Position numbers and translations under genes: made by a program. A stretch of DNA of 64,000 nt from Vibrio sp. 05-20-BW147 (GTDB taxonomy: Bacteria > Pseudomonadota > Gammaproteobacteria > Enterobacterales > Vibrionaceae). The notes beneath the pieces are model-generated. The model was given only the letters and a program-made list of their open reading frames with translations, was not told where the DNA came from and ran no database searches. The stretch is taken from positions 62,001 to 126,000 of the forward strand of contig NZ_SZTO01000006.1 of the NCBI RefSeq assembly GCF_013369385.1, given 5' to 3'. This document shows positions 11,930 through 20,906 of this stretch, in pieces (position 1 is the stretch's first letter; each line of letters starts with the position of its first letter).

Positions 11930-12723
11930 TGAATAAATCCATTGTTATCTTCAGTTTACTTTGCGGCGCGTCGCTTTTAGCGGGCTGTAGCTCTAAACCT
12001 GAGGGGCGCTATAGCCTAGAGTCAGATGTTGCTCCTGACCAACCGATTTCCGTCGAGCATATCGAAGATGCCCACCCACGTTATGAGCCATACAGCTTAG
12101 GTGGAAACAAAGATTACACTTTGCGCGGCCAAGACTACAAAATTGTGCGCGATGTAAAAGGGTTTAAAGAGTCTGGCATTGCCTCTTGGTACGGTAAAAA
12201 ATTCCAAGGCCATCTCACCTCGAATGGTGAAATCTACGATATGTACTCGATGACCGCAGCACATAAAACCTTGCCATTGCCAAGTTACGTGAAGGTGACC
12301 AACAAAGACAATGGCAAAAGCACCATTGTGCGGGTGAACGATCGGGGTCCTTTCCACGAAGGACGTATCATTGACCTGAGCTACGCCGCCGCTTACAAAT
12401 TGGATGTACTAAAAACGGGCACCGCCAATGTGGAAATTGAAGTATTGAACTTTGAACCGCCAACCGATGCCAAAGCGCTGGAAAATCATCCCAAATATCT
12501 CATTCAAGTATTAAGTTCAAAATCTGCTGAACGAGCGAGAACTTTAGGACAAGATCTTGGTCAAAACCTGAATGTAGACTCTTTCTTAGAAAGCACCGAC
12601 GATACGCATCGTCTCATGTTGGGGCCATTTACTGACTTTACGCTGACGCAACAGATCTTAGATCAAGTTAAGTTGGCAGGTCATGAAAGCGCCTTCATCA
12701 GAAAGCGAGCCATCACTCGTTGA
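11929..12723 (+). CDS. rlpA: Septal-ring lipoprotein RlpA, lytic transglycosylase-like
   Basis: RlpA is an outer-membrane lipoprotein; in Pseudomonas it is a lytic transglycosylase acting on denuded glycan strands. The 264-residue product has lipobox LAGC near residue 20, a double-psi beta-barrel domain at about 75-165 (GIASWYGKKFQGHLTSNGE, with VRVNDRGPF), and a C-terminal SPOR domain that would bind denuded peptidoglycan at the septum. The SPOR domain is relatively short but recognisable (YLIQVLSSKSAERA). Translationally coupled to rodA. Confidence 0.93.
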   Translation: MNKSIVIFSLLCGASLLAGCSSKPEGRYSLESDVAPDQPISVEHIEDAHPRYEPYSLGGNKDYTLRGQDYKIVRDVKGFKESGIASWYGKKFQGHLTSNGEIYDMYSMTAAHKTLPLPSYVKVTNKDNGKSTIVRVNDRGPFHEGRIIDLSYAAAYKLDVLKTGTANVEIEVLNFEPPTDAKALENHPKYLIQVLSSKSAERARTLGQDLGQNLNVDSFLESTDDTHRLMLGPFTDFTLTQQILDQVKLAGHESAFIRKRAITR

Positions 12724-12815
12724 CAACTGACATGACACTTTCTAGTGTTAGACGCTCTGACTTACAGTGCGAATCTGTTAAGATATGGACAATTAACCAA
12801 AAAAATTGAATTACC

Positions 12816-13997
12816 ATGAACAAAACAACAAAAATTGTGAAATCCACTCTCGTTTCTTCCCTTGCACTTTCTGCAACGCTGGCTTACTCAGTTTCTGCTG
12901 CTCCAGTTGTGGTGCCTGACGCGCCACAAATCGCAGCTAAAGGTTTTGTTCTAATGGACTACCATTCAGGCAAAGTATTGGCAGAGAAAGAGATGAACAC
13001 TAAGCTCTCTCCAGCCAGCTTGACCAAAATGATGACCAGCTACGTGATCGGCCAAGAGTTAGAGCGCGGTAACATCAGCCTAGAAGATGACGTTGTAATT
13101 AGTAAGAATGCGTGGGCAAAAAATTTTCCAGACTCTTCAAAGATGTTTATCGAAGTGGGCACCACGGTAAAAGTGAAAGATCTTAACCGCGGTATTATCG
13201 TTCAGTCAGGTAACGACGCCTGTGTGGCCATGGCTGAACATATTGCGGGGTCAGAAGATGCGTTTGTTGATCTCATGAACGCATGGGCCAGTTCTATCGG
13301 CATGACCAACACGCATTTTGCCAACGTACATGGTTTGGATAACGCCAACCTATACTCAACGCCGTACGACATGGCGCTCCTTGGCCAAGCATTGATCCGT
13401 GATGTGCCGGATGAATACCGTATCTACTCAGAGCAAAAATTTACTTACAACGGCATTACTCAGTACAACCGTAACGGTCTACTGTGGGATAAAAGCATGA
13501 ATGTGGATGGCATCAAAACGGGCCACACCAGTAATGCAGGTTACAGCCTAGTAAGTTCTGCCACTGAAGGTAAGATGCGCCTTATCGCTGTCGTCATGGG
13601 CACCAAAGACATGAACGCACGCAAATCAGAAAGTAAGAAACTTCTGAGTTACGGCTTCCGCTTCTTCGAAACCGTTGCGCCACACAAAGCCGGAGAAACC
13701 TTCGTCGAAGAAAAAATCTGGATGGGTAACAAAGACACCCTAGCACTGGGTGTTAACGAAGACACTTACGTCACACTACCTCGTGGTCAAGCGAAAAACC
13801 TCACCGCCAGCTTTGTACTTGAAAAAGAGCTTCAAGCACCAATTAAGAAAGGCGATGTGGTAGGCAAACTTTACTACCAAGTCGATGGTGAAGATGTAGC
13901 GCAGTACCCACTACTGGCTCTTGAATCTGTTGATGAAGGCAGCCTATTCAGCCGTCTTTGGGATTACCTCGTACTGCTATTTAAGAGCCTGTTCTAA
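12816..13997 (+). CDS. dacA: D-alanyl-D-alanine carboxypeptidase, penicillin-binding protein 5 type
   Basis: DacA removes the terminal D-Ala from peptidoglycan pentapeptides in the periplasm. The 393-residue protein has a cleavable signal peptide ending near residue 28 (VSAAPVVV), a serine peptidase domain with S68-L-T-K, S131-G-N and K234-T-G-H motifs, a beta-rich C-terminal domain and an amphipathic C-terminal anchor (WDYLVLLFKSLF). All catalytic motifs are intact. It follows rlpA by about 90 bases that probably contain its own promoter, and is followed by a strong terminator. Confidence 0.97.
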   Translation: MNKTTKIVKSTLVSSLALSATLAYSVSAAPVVVPDAPQIAAKGFVLMDYHSGKVLAEKEMNTKLSPASLTKMMTSYVIGQELERGNISLEDDVVISKNAWAKNFPDSSKMFIEVGTTVKVKDLNRGIIVQSGNDACVAMAEHIAGSEDAFVDLMNAWASSIGMTNTHFANVHGLDNANLYSTPYDMALLGQALIRDVPDEYRIYSEQKFTYNGITQYNRNGLLWDKSMNVDGIKTGHTSNAGYSLVSSATEGKMRLIAVVMGTKDMNARKSESKKLLSYGFRFFETVAPHKAGETFVEEKIWMGNKDTLALGVNEDTYVTLPRGQAKNLTASFVLEKELQAPIKKGDVVGKLYYQVDGEDVAQYPLLALESVDEGSLFSRLWDYLVLLFKSLF

Positions 13998-14018
13998 TTT
14001 CAAAACAGACTGTTAGCC

Positions 14019-14043
14019 CAAAGCCGCCGATTCGGCGGCTTTG
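14019..14043 (+). terminator. Intrinsic terminator after dacA
   Basis: CAAAGCCGCC and GGCGGCTTTG pair perfectly (10 pairs) around GATTC, followed by a T-rich stretch. Confidence 0.85.
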
Positions 14044-14119
14044 TTGTACTTGAGTTCGCATAAAACAGACGTTACTATTGCGCCCCGCATAACCGAATAT
14101 CTAACTGGAGTTATCCTCA

Positions 14120-14398
14120 ATGCTCAACATCAACTCTGATGCCAAACTGAAAGATCTTCTTGAGTTCCCTTGTTCATTTACATACAAGGTGATGGGTTAC
14201 GCAAAACCTGAACTACCAGAGAAAGTGCTGGCAGTCATTCAGCGCCATGCTCCTGGAGACTACAGCCCAGCGGTCAAACCAAGTGCCAAAGGAAACTACC
14301 ACTCGGTTTCTATCAACATCACTGCCACCTCTATCGAGCAGGTTGAAACGCTGTATAAAGAGCTCGGCGAAATTGACATTGTACGCATGGTTCTATAA
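14120..14398 (+). CDS. ybeD: YbeD-family protein (DUF493)
   Basis: A 92-residue cytoplasmic protein of the YbeD/DUF493 family, a ferredoxin-like fold resembling ACT regulatory domains. Family signatures include [20 protein letters not shown] and the C-terminal [15 protein letters not shown]. In enterics ybeD sits between dacA and lipB as it does here, and a link to lipoate metabolism is often suggested but not proven. GGAGT upstream of the ATG supports the start. Its own terminator follows. Confidence 0.92.
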   Translation: MLNINSDAKLKDLLEFPCSFTYKVMGYAKPELPEKVLAVIQRHAPGDYSPAVKPSAKGNYHSVSINITATSIEQVETLYKELGEIDIVRMVL

Positions 14399-14423
14399 TT
14401 TTTTGATAAATTAAATTTTTTTT

Positions 14424-14450
14424 GAAAGCAGCTTATGGCTGCTTTCTTTA
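14424..14450 (+). terminator. Intrinsic terminator after ybeD
   Basis: GAAAGCAGC and GCTGCTTTC pair around TTATG, followed by TTTATATT. Confidence 0.75.
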
Positions 14451-14576
14451 TATTTATCAGATAGATAAAAACCTAAGCACGACCCAACGCGTTAAATAGT
14501 TGTGAAACAAATATAGTTCCCAACCGTGAACAGGTTTATAATGCAAAAACTTTACTAAGCGATAACAGGAAATATC

Positions 14577-15233
14577 ATGCAAAACCAATTAGTTGTAAAA
14601 CGACTTGGCCGTCGAGATTACCTGCCAGTATGGCAAGCAATGCATGAATTTACTGATACACGCAACGAGGAAACACCGGATGAAGTGTGGTTGGTTGAAC
14701 ACAACCCCGTTTTTACCCAAGGCCAAGCGGGTAAAGCAGAACACCTACTCAATACCGGTGATATTCCTGTTGTGCAAAGCGATCGTGGAGGGCAAGTGAC
14801 TTATCATGGACCCGGTCAACTGGTAGCTTACTTCCTCATCAACCTACGTCGCAAAAAATTGGGTGTGCGAGATCTCGTCACGACGATAGAGAACCTCGTA
14901 ATCAATACGCTTAAAGCATACAATATCGACTCCGCAGCCAGACCGGACGCACCCGGCGTTTACGTCGAGGGTAGCAAGATATGTTCGTTAGGTCTGCGCA
15001 TCCGTAAAGGATGCTCTTTCCACGGGCTCGCACTCAACGTAAATATGGACCTTTCCCCTTTCTTGAGAATTAACCCATGTGGTTATCAAGGCATGGAGAT
15101 GGTTCAGGTGAGTGAGCTTGGTGGCCCCACGGACATCGCTCTCGTAGAGCAACAATTAGTCAAAGAACTGGTAAATTTGCTTGGTTATGAGCAAGTTGAA
15201 TTCAGCACAGAAGCAGAAGTAAGAGAAGCATGA
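14577..15233 (+). CDS. lipB: Octanoyl-[acyl-carrier-protein]:protein N-octanoyltransferase LipB
   Basis: LipB moves octanoate from acyl carrier protein to a lysine of lipoyl domains, the first step of lipoate synthesis. The 218-residue protein has the family block [17 protein letters not shown], the conserved lysine in [14 protein letters not shown], and the nucleophile Cys168 in NPCGYQG. A TATAAT element lies at 14537-14542 upstream. Its last four bases overlap the lipA start (ATGA). Confidence 0.97.
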   Translation: MQNQLVVKRLGRRDYLPVWQAMHEFTDTRNEETPDEVWLVEHNPVFTQGQAGKAEHLLNTGDIPVVQSDRGGQVTYHGPGQLVAYFLINLRRKKLGVRDLVTTIENLVINTLKAYNIDSAARPDAPGVYVEGSKICSLGLRIRKGCSFHGLALNVNMDLSPFLRINPCGYQGMEMVQVSELGGPTDIALVEQQLVKELVNLLGYEQVEFSTEAEVREA

Positions 15234-16195
15234 GTAAACCAATCCAGATGGAAAAAGGCGTTAAATACCGTGACGCCGACAAAATGGCTCTGATTCCCGT
15301 CAAGAACATGCCGACAGAGCAAAAAGAGGTCCTACGCAAGCCTGATTGGATGAAGATCAAGTTGCCTGCAGATAGCCAACGCATTCAAGATATTAAATCC
15401 GCTATGCGTAAAAATAATCTGCACTCGGTTTGCGAAGAGGCTTCTTGTCCAAACTTGGCGGAGTGCTTTAACCACGGTACGGCAACCTTTATGATTCTAG
15501 GTGCTATCTGTACTCGCCGTTGCCCATTCTGTGATGTTGCCCATGGCCGACCACTTCCACCGGAAGCGGAAGAACCGACTAAGCTAGCAAAAACCATTGC
15601 CGACATGAAGCTCAAGTACGTGGTGATTACTTCTGTGGACCGTGACGATCTGCGTGATGGAGGGGCAAAACATTTTGCCGATTGTAACCGCGAAATTCGC
15701 GCTCAAAGCCCACATATTCGTATCGAAACATTGGTTCCTGACTTCCGTGGTCGTATGGATGTGGCGCTAGAAGCACTAAAAGATAACCCGCCAGACGTGT
15801 TCAACCACAACTTGGAAACGGCACCACGCCTGTACCGTAAGGTACGTCCAGGGGCAAACTACCAATGGTCATTGGATCTTCTGAAGAAATTCAAAGAGCA
15901 ACATCCTGACGTCCCAACCAAATCGGGTCTTATGATGGGCTTAGGTGAAACCAAAGAAGAGATCGTTGAAGTGCTCAAAGATCTTCGTGCGCATGGTGTA
16001 ACCATGCTGACACTCGGCCAATACCTTGCGCCAAGTCGCCACCATCTTCCAGTAGAGCGTTACGTTCCACCAGCAGAATTTGATGAGCTCAAAGAGATTG
16101 CGCTGGAACTTGGTTTCACTCATGCCGCATGTGGCCCATTTGTACGTTCGTCTTATCATGCCGATATGCAGGCGCAAGGCTTAGAAGTCAAATAA
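15230..16195 (+). CDS. lipA: Lipoyl synthase
   Basis: LipA is a radical SAM enzyme that inserts two sulfurs into protein-bound octanoyl groups. The 321-residue protein has both iron-sulfur sites: the auxiliary cluster Cys68, Cys73, Cys79 ([12 protein letters not shown]) and the radical SAM cluster Cys94, Cys98, Cys101 (CTRRCPFC), at the same positions as in E. coli LipA. The C-terminal RSSY motif is present. Co-transcribed with lipB. Confidence 0.98.
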   Translation: MSKPIQMEKGVKYRDADKMALIPVKNMPTEQKEVLRKPDWMKIKLPADSQRIQDIKSAMRKNNLHSVCEEASCPNLAECFNHGTATFMILGAICTRRCPFCDVAHGRPLPPEAEEPTKLAKTIADMKLKYVVITSVDRDDLRDGGAKHFADCNREIRAQSPHIRIETLVPDFRGRMDVALEALKDNPPDVFNHNLETAPRLYRKVRPGANYQWSLDLLKKFKEQHPDVPTKSGLMMGLGETKEEIVEVLKDLRAHGVTMLTLGQYLAPSRHHLPVERYVPPAEFDELKEIALELGFTHAACGPFVRSSYHADMQAQGLEVK

Positions 16196-16223
16196 GCCAA
16201 AATCACAGTTCGCCTCGAAAAAC

Positions 16224-16254
16224 AAAAGCTGGTGTTGATAACCAGCTTTTTATT
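16224..16254 (+). terminator. Intrinsic terminator after lipA
   Basis: AAAAGCTGGT and ACCAGCTTTT pair around a seven-base loop, followed by TATTT. Confidence 0.85.
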
Positions 16255-16393
16255 TGTCTTAAATCTTTGTCGACCCTGCCTTCAGGACATGAATTGCTTG
16301 TCATCCATAGGTCAATTCTATAGGCTTGATGCAAACGTATATCCATCGCATTGCGTATGGCATTCTTAATTTTCAAAAAGTAGGATTGATTAG

Positions 16394-16729
16394 ATGAACA
16401 AATTAGGTTTTATCGCCCTATTCGCATCGGCTCTTTTGGCAGGTTGTGCCCAACAAAACACTGCACAAGATAACTACCGCGAAGCATCCTTTGAACTCTG
16501 CAATACCGAAGTAAAACTTTACTCAGTTAGTAAAGATGGGCGTGTCCGCATCGTATGCGCTGATGGTGCGAAGTTTGCGCTAAACAGTGAAGAGACATTG
16601 AATGTGATGCGTGATATCAATATCGATTACTGTGATGGCGAAGGCTTAGGCAAGTTTAGCGAAACCAGCAGCTATTACTCATTTCAATGTAAATCAGGTT
16701 CGCTATTAAGCATTTCTAAAGACAAGTAA
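16394..16729 (+). CDS. Small predicted lipoprotein, unknown function
   Basis: The 111-residue product has a lipoprotein signal with lipobox LAGC (Cys18) followed by AQQN, so it should be acylated; Ala and Gln after the cysteine suggest outer-membrane sorting. The mature part is about 90 residues with four further cysteines (in ELCNTEV, RIVCADG, DYCDGEG and FQCKSG), which could form two disulfides in the periplasm. I do not recognise a named family. It stands alone between lipA and the convergent glyA, with GTAGGA upstream of the ATG. Confidence 0.75.
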   Translation: MNKLGFIALFASALLAGCAQQNTAQDNYREASFELCNTEVKLYSVSKDGRVRIVCADGAKFALNSEETLNVMRDINIDYCDGEGLGKFSETSSYYSFQCKSGSLLSISKDK

Positions 16730-16813
16730 TAGCTACCGCCACTCAAACACTCTTGGTTGAATGGTGACTTTTCTTATTCCATTTGCTGTTTCGACTAAGA
16801 AATATAAGAAATG

Positions 16814-16840
16814 AAAAGGCTTCCATCCGGAAGCCTTTTT
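16814..16840. terminator. Bidirectional terminator between the small lipoprotein gene and glyA
   Basis: AAAAGGCTTCC and GGAAGCCTTTT form an 11-pair stem with an ATCC loop. Both flanks can give a T-run, suited to the two convergent genes. Confidence 0.85.
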
Positions 16841-16861
16841 GATGATCAAATAGCAAAAATC

Positions 16862-18112
16862 TTATGCGTAAACAGGTAGACGCTTACAAATTTCTAGGAC
16901 TTTCTGTTTCGTCGCTTCGATAACCGCTTCATTGCCGATGTTGTCTAGTACGTCACACATCCAGTTTGCTAGCTCTTTCGCGTCCGCTTCAGTAAAGCCA
17001 CGGCGAGTGATCGCAGGCGTACCAACACGAATACCCGAAGTGACAAATGGGCTACGAGGGTCGTTTGGTACTGAGTTCTTGTTTACCGTGATGTTTGCTG
17101 CGCCTAGTGCCGCATCCGCATCTTTACCCGTAATGTCTTTGTCGATAAGGTCAACAAGGAACAGGTGGTTTTCTGTACCGTTAGATACGATTTTGTAACC
17201 GCGCTCTTGGAACTGAGCCACCATCGCTTTTGCATTTTTCACTACGCGCGCTTGGTAAGCTTTAAACTCAGGTTCCATCGCTTCTTTGAACGCTACTGCT
17301 TTACCCGCGATAACGTGCATCAGAGGACCACCTTGACCGCCAGGGAAAACGGCTGAGTTCAGTTTCTTGTACATGTCTTCGCCAGCGTTTGACAGGATAA
17401 GACCACCACGTGGACCTGCTAGCGTTTTGTGCGTCGTTGTCGTTACTACGTGTGCGTGTGGCACAGGTGTTGGGTATTCACCTGCTGCGATAAGACCCGC
17501 AACGTGCGCCATATCGACAAATAGGTAAGCGTCAACTTTGTCCGCGATTTCACGCATGCGCTTCCAATCAACGATTTGAGAGTAAGCTGAGAAACCACCG
17601 ATGATCATCTTAGGTTTGTGCTCTAGCGCAAGTGCTTCCATCTCGTCGTAGTTAATTTGGCCAGCTTCATCGATACCGTAAGGGATAACGTTGTAGTGCT
17701 TACCAGAGAAGTTTACAGGAGAACCGTGAGTCAGGTGACCACCGTGCGCTAGGCTCATACCTAGAACTGTATCGCCTGGGTTAAGCAGTGCCATGTAAAC
17801 CGCGCTGTTAGCTTGAGAGCCAGAGTGTGGCTGAACGTTCGCGTACTCACAACCAAACAGTTTACATGCACGATCAATCGCGAGCGATTCCGCTTTATCA
17901 ACGTACTCACAACCACCGTAGTAACGCTTGCCTGGGTAGCCTTCAGCATACTTATTGGTTAGCTGAGAGCCTTGAGCTTCCATTACACGTGGACTTGTGT
18001 AGTTTTCTGAAGCGATCAGCTCGATGTGTTCTTCCTGGCGAAGAGTTTCTTCCTGGATAGCTGCGAATAGCTCCGCATCGTAATCAGCGATATTCATATC
18101 ACGCTTAAGCAT
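16862..18112 (-). CDS. glyA: Serine hydroxymethyltransferase
   Basis: GlyA interconverts serine and glycine, loading tetrahydrofolate with a one-carbon unit. The PLP lysine is Lys229 in [14 protein letters not shown]. The start is placed at 18112 ([12 protein letters not shown], 416 residues) because AGGAG lies just upstream and family homology begins there; an upstream in-frame start near 18175 would fall inside the PurR box. Regulated by PurR, judging from that box; glycine and one-carbon use link it to purL and the GcvA/GcvB locus elsewhere in the window. Confidence 0.97.
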   Translation of the reverse strand: MLKRDMNIADYDAELFAAIQEETLRQEEHIELIASENYTSPRVMEAQGSQLTNKYAEGYPGKRYYGGCEYVDKAESLAIDRACKLFGCEYANVQPHSGSQANSAVYMALLNPGDTVLGMSLAHGGHLTHGSPVNFSGKHYNVIPYGIDEAGQINYDEMEALALEHKPKMIIGGFSAYSQIVDWKRMREIADKVDAYLFVDMAHVAGLIAAGEYPTPVPHAHVVTTTTHKTLAGPRGGLILSNAGEDMYKKLNSAVFPGGQGGPLMHVIAGKAVAFKEAMEPEFKAYQARVVKNAKAMVAQFQERGYKIVSNGTENHLFLVDLIDKDITGKDADAALGAANITVNKNSVPNDPRSPFVTSGIRVGTPAITRRGFTEADAKELANWMCDVLDNIGNEAVIEATKQKVLEICKRLPVYA

Positions 18113-18456
18113 CTGTATCTCCTGACTCAGATTTGACTGAAAGTTGCAAAAAAACTGGTTAATGACCCAACGCAAACGTTTTCGTCACCGTAATGGCGCG
18201 CATTCTACATAATTTGATCCAGGTCATAAAGAGAAAATTCACTTTTCTCTATGCAGTTTCTTCATGATGACATGTGAAAGATTTCATCTTGGCTTTATCC
18301 TTAAGCGAAAATGCAATCTAAAGTGTCAATTTTGCGTTTCACACCTGTAAAACAACAATTACATAGGTTTACCCTAATTTTAACCCGCTAGCTACCAAAA
18401 AGATCAGCTTTTTACTACTATGCACGCCCTTAATCGCAAATGAAATTTAACCACTG
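18113..18456. other. Intergenic region between divergent glyA and the YitT-family gene
   Basis: This 344-base stretch holds the glyA leader, PurR box and probable promoter, then AT-rich DNA upstream of the YitT gene. A perfect hairpin, AGAGAAAA (18230-18237) with TTTTCTCT (18243-18250), has a five-base loop. I see no credible small gene here. Confidence 0.6.
18170..18185 (-). promoter_or_regulatory. PurR box upstream of glyA
   Basis: ACGCAAACGTTTTCGT matches the palindromic PurR operator ACGCAAACGTTTGCGT at 15 of 16 positions. A likely -10 element (TAGAAT on the minus strand, 18202-18207) lies 16 bases upstream, so the operator would sit just downstream of the transcription start. PurR control of glyA is known in E. 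coli. Confidence 0.85.
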
Positions 18457-19056
18457 ATGGAAAAACACTCACGTAGAGAAGACTGGATCGCCATATTGAC
18501 CGGCACCTTCCTCGTCGCCCAAGGCGTCTTTTTTCTGCAATCAGCCAATCTACTGACGGGCGGGACAACTGGGCTTGCTCTATTAGTGACTCAGTTTACT
18601 CCATTCACTTTTGGAATGTTGTATTTTTTGGCAAATTGCCCTTTCTATTTATTGGCTTGGAAACGCTATGGCCGTCGCTTTGCTTTTAATAGTGCCATTT
18701 CTGGTGGTTTAGTCTCGATTTTTGCCGATAACCTATATTTAGTAATCTCTGTTGAGCATATCAATGAAGTTTACTGCGCGATTGCGGGTGGGCTGTTAAT
18801 GGGTCTCGGAATGCTTATCCTATTTCGTCATCGTTCCAGCTTGGGGGGCTTTAACGTGCTTTGCCTCTACATCCAAGATAAGTTTGGTGTTTCAGTGGGC
18901 AAATCGCAGATGGCAATTGATGCAACCATCCTATTTGCTTCCTTTTTCTTTGTCAGCCCGACCACGATCGTACTGTCAATTCTCGGCGCTTTTGCATTGA
19001 ATTTAGTACTCGCGATGAATCATAAGCCGCATCGATACTCGGTTCGTTATCAGTAA
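18457..19056 (+). CDS. YitT-family (DUF161) inner-membrane protein
   Basis: A 199-residue polytopic protein with about five to six hydrophobic segments and the family pattern LLTGGTTGLALLV early on, followed by RHRSSLGGFNVL. YitT proteins are widespread membrane proteins of unknown transport or structural function; this one lacks the C-terminal DUF2179 domain of longer Bacillus-type members. It is flanked by glyA and the trehalose locus, with no operon partner, and ends at a hairpin shared with treC. Confidence 0.82.
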   Translation: MEKHSRREDWIAILTGTFLVAQGVFFLQSANLLTGGTTGLALLVTQFTPFTFGMLYFLANCPFYLLAWKRYGRRFAFNSAISGGLVSIFADNLYLVISVEHINEVYCAIAGGLLMGLGMLILFRHRSSLGGFNVLCLYIQDKFGVSVGKSQMAIDATILFASFFFVSPTTIVLSILGAFALNLVLAMNHKPHRYSVRYQ

Positions 19057-19074
19057 TCTGTTTTACCCTGCAAC

Positions 19075-19105
19075 AAAAAAAGGCTTTGGAACTTCCAAAG
19101 CCTTT
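19075..19105. terminator. Terminator between the YitT gene and treC
   Basis: AAAGGCTTTGGA (19079-19090) pairs with TCCAAAGCCTTT (19094-19105), 12 pairs with an ACT loop. The A-run to the left becomes a strong T-run on the minus strand, so it best serves treC. Confidence 0.85.
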
Positions 19106-19154
19106 GAACGTATTAGGGGCGTGCCGTTAGCGTTCTTTATAACCAACAACAAAC

Positions 19155-20840
19155 TTAACGTTCAATCAAGAGAATACGAGTCTCGTAAGGTTTGAGCACT
19201 TGGTGATGCGAAGCCATGGCACTCGGTTGATTTTGGTAATTAGACAGCAAACATTTCGCTTTACGCATGTCGAGACCCAATGGCAATACACACTCCACCT
19301 CTTCCCCGTAGTAGTTATTGATGCACACCAGTTGCTGAGCCGCACTGGTCCGTGCATAAGCAAACACACTCTGATGCTCTGGTAATAAGTCTTGATAATC
19401 ACCTTGGGTGATCACTGGCACTTCTTTACGCAGTTCAATCAATCGCTTATAGAAATAGAACACCGAATTGAGATCCGCCACCGCCGCTTCCGCGTTGATC
19501 TTCGGGTAGTTACTCGCCACCGCTAACCAAGGTTCTCCTTGCGTAAATCCTGCGTGTTTTTCTTCTGACCACTGCATTGGGGTGCGTGAATTATCACGAG
19601 ACTTTTGTGCCAAAATCGCCATCATTTCGTCATGGTCAATTCCTTGCTGCTCAACCATGATCTGATACATGTTGGTGCTTTCAACATCACGATACTGTTC
19701 AATCGCTGTATACCCTGGGTTGGTCATGCCAATTTCTTCGCCTTGATAAACATAAGGCGTGCCTTGCATCATATGAACCGAGGCAGCCAACATTTTTGCC
19801 GATTCAACACGATACACCTGATCGTTGCCCAAACGGCTCACGATACGTGGCTGATCATGGTTACACCAAAAGAGCGCTCCCCACCCTTTCCCATTCAGGC
19901 CGGTTTGCCAATGATTAAAAATCTGTTTGAGCTGGTGAAAGTCAAATGGTGCCTTGGTCCATTTTTCACCATTTGGGTAATCCACTTTCAGGTGATGGAA
20001 ATTGAACACCATGGAAAGCTCTTTGCCATCAAGTGAGGAGTACTGCTGACAATGCTCTAAGGTTGTCGATGACATCTCACCCACTGTCACACTGCCATAC
20101 TTTTGGAAAACAGCTTGACTGATCTCTTGGAGATAGTCGTGCACACGCGGTCCATCAGTATAAAAACGACGCCCATCGCCAATCTCATCGTCGCAAAAAT
20201 CTTGTTGCTTCGAAATCAGATTGATGACGTCCAGACGAAATCCGTCAACGCCTTTTTCCGCCCAAAAACGAATAACATTTTTCACTTCCTCACGAACCGT
20301 GGGATTTTCCCAATTGAGATCGGCCTGCTCTTTGGCGAAAAGGTGCAGATAATATTGGCCCGTTTGTTCATCCAGCGCCCAAGCGCTGCCACCAAACTTA
20401 GACTGCCAATTATTGGGCACCTTTCCTTCGACCGGGTCTTTCCAGATGTAGTAATCCCGATATGGACTGTTTTTGTTACCCAGTGCCGATTGAAACCAAG
20501 CGTGTTCGGTCGAGGTGTGGTTCACCACAATGTCCATGATAAGACGGATTCCGAGCTGATGCGCTTTCTCGAGCAATTCATCAAAATCCGCCATCGTGCC
20601 AAACTGAGGGTTAATTCGGTAGTAATCCGAAATGTCGTATCCATTATCGACCATCGGCGATTGGTAAACCGGCGTCAGCCAGATTGCATCAATACCGAGA
20701 TGCTTCAAATATTCCAACTTAGAGATGATGCCTTGAATATCACCCGTCCCCTTTGCCCCGCTGTCGCAAAAACTTTTTGGGTAGATTTGATAGATAGTGG
20801 CGGTTTTCCACCAATAAGCATCTGTGTTACGTGTTGTCAT
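19155..20840 (-). CDS. treC: Trehalose-6-phosphate hydrolase (alpha,alpha-phosphotrehalase)
   Basis: TreC splits cytoplasmic trehalose-6-phosphate, made by TreB during uptake, into glucose and glucose-6-phosphate. The 561-residue GH13 protein begins YWWKTATIYQIYPKSF and has the catalytic set: nucleophile Asp in GFRLDVINLI, acid/base Glu in TVGEMSST and transition-state Asp in CNHDQPR. Length is normal for the family. It lies 66 bases downstream of treB on the same strand, as the distal gene of the treB-treC operon. Confidence 0.96.
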   Translation of the reverse strand: MTTRNTDAYWWKTATIYQIYPKSFCDSGAKGTGDIQGIISKLEYLKHLGIDAIWLTPVYQSPMVDNGYDISDYYRINPQFGTMADFDELLEKAHQLGIRLIMDIVVNHTSTEHAWFQSALGNKNSPYRDYYIWKDPVEGKVPNNWQSKFGGSAWALDEQTGQYYLHLFAKEQADLNWENPTVREEVKNVIRFWAEKGVDGFRLDVINLISKQQDFCDDEIGDGRRFYTDGPRVHDYLQEISQAVFQKYGSVTVGEMSSTTLEHCQQYSSLDGKELSMVFNFHHLKVDYPNGEKWTKAPFDFHQLKQIFNHWQTGLNGKGWGALFWCNHDQPRIVSRLGNDQVYRVESAKMLAASVHMMQGTPYVYQGEEIGMTNPGYTAIEQYRDVESTNMYQIMVEQQGIDHDEMMAILAQKSRDNSRTPMQWSEEKHAGFTQGEPWLAVASNYPKINAEAAVADLNSVFYFYKRLIELRKEVPVITQGDYQDLLPEHQSVFAYARTSAAQQLVCINNYYGEEVECVLPLGLDMRKAKCLLSNYQNQPSAMASHHQVLKPYETRILLIER

Positions 20841-20906
20841 GGAAAAGACTCACTTACCGAAGAGAAACAAAGCGGAGTGGCCATTCGCCACTCCAAATCG
20901 ATGAAA

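Noticed and set aside
16862..18175. Longer glyA start near 18175
   Set aside because: The extra 21 codons have no family similarity, cross the PurR box, and the internal ATG at 18112 has a strong AGGAG.
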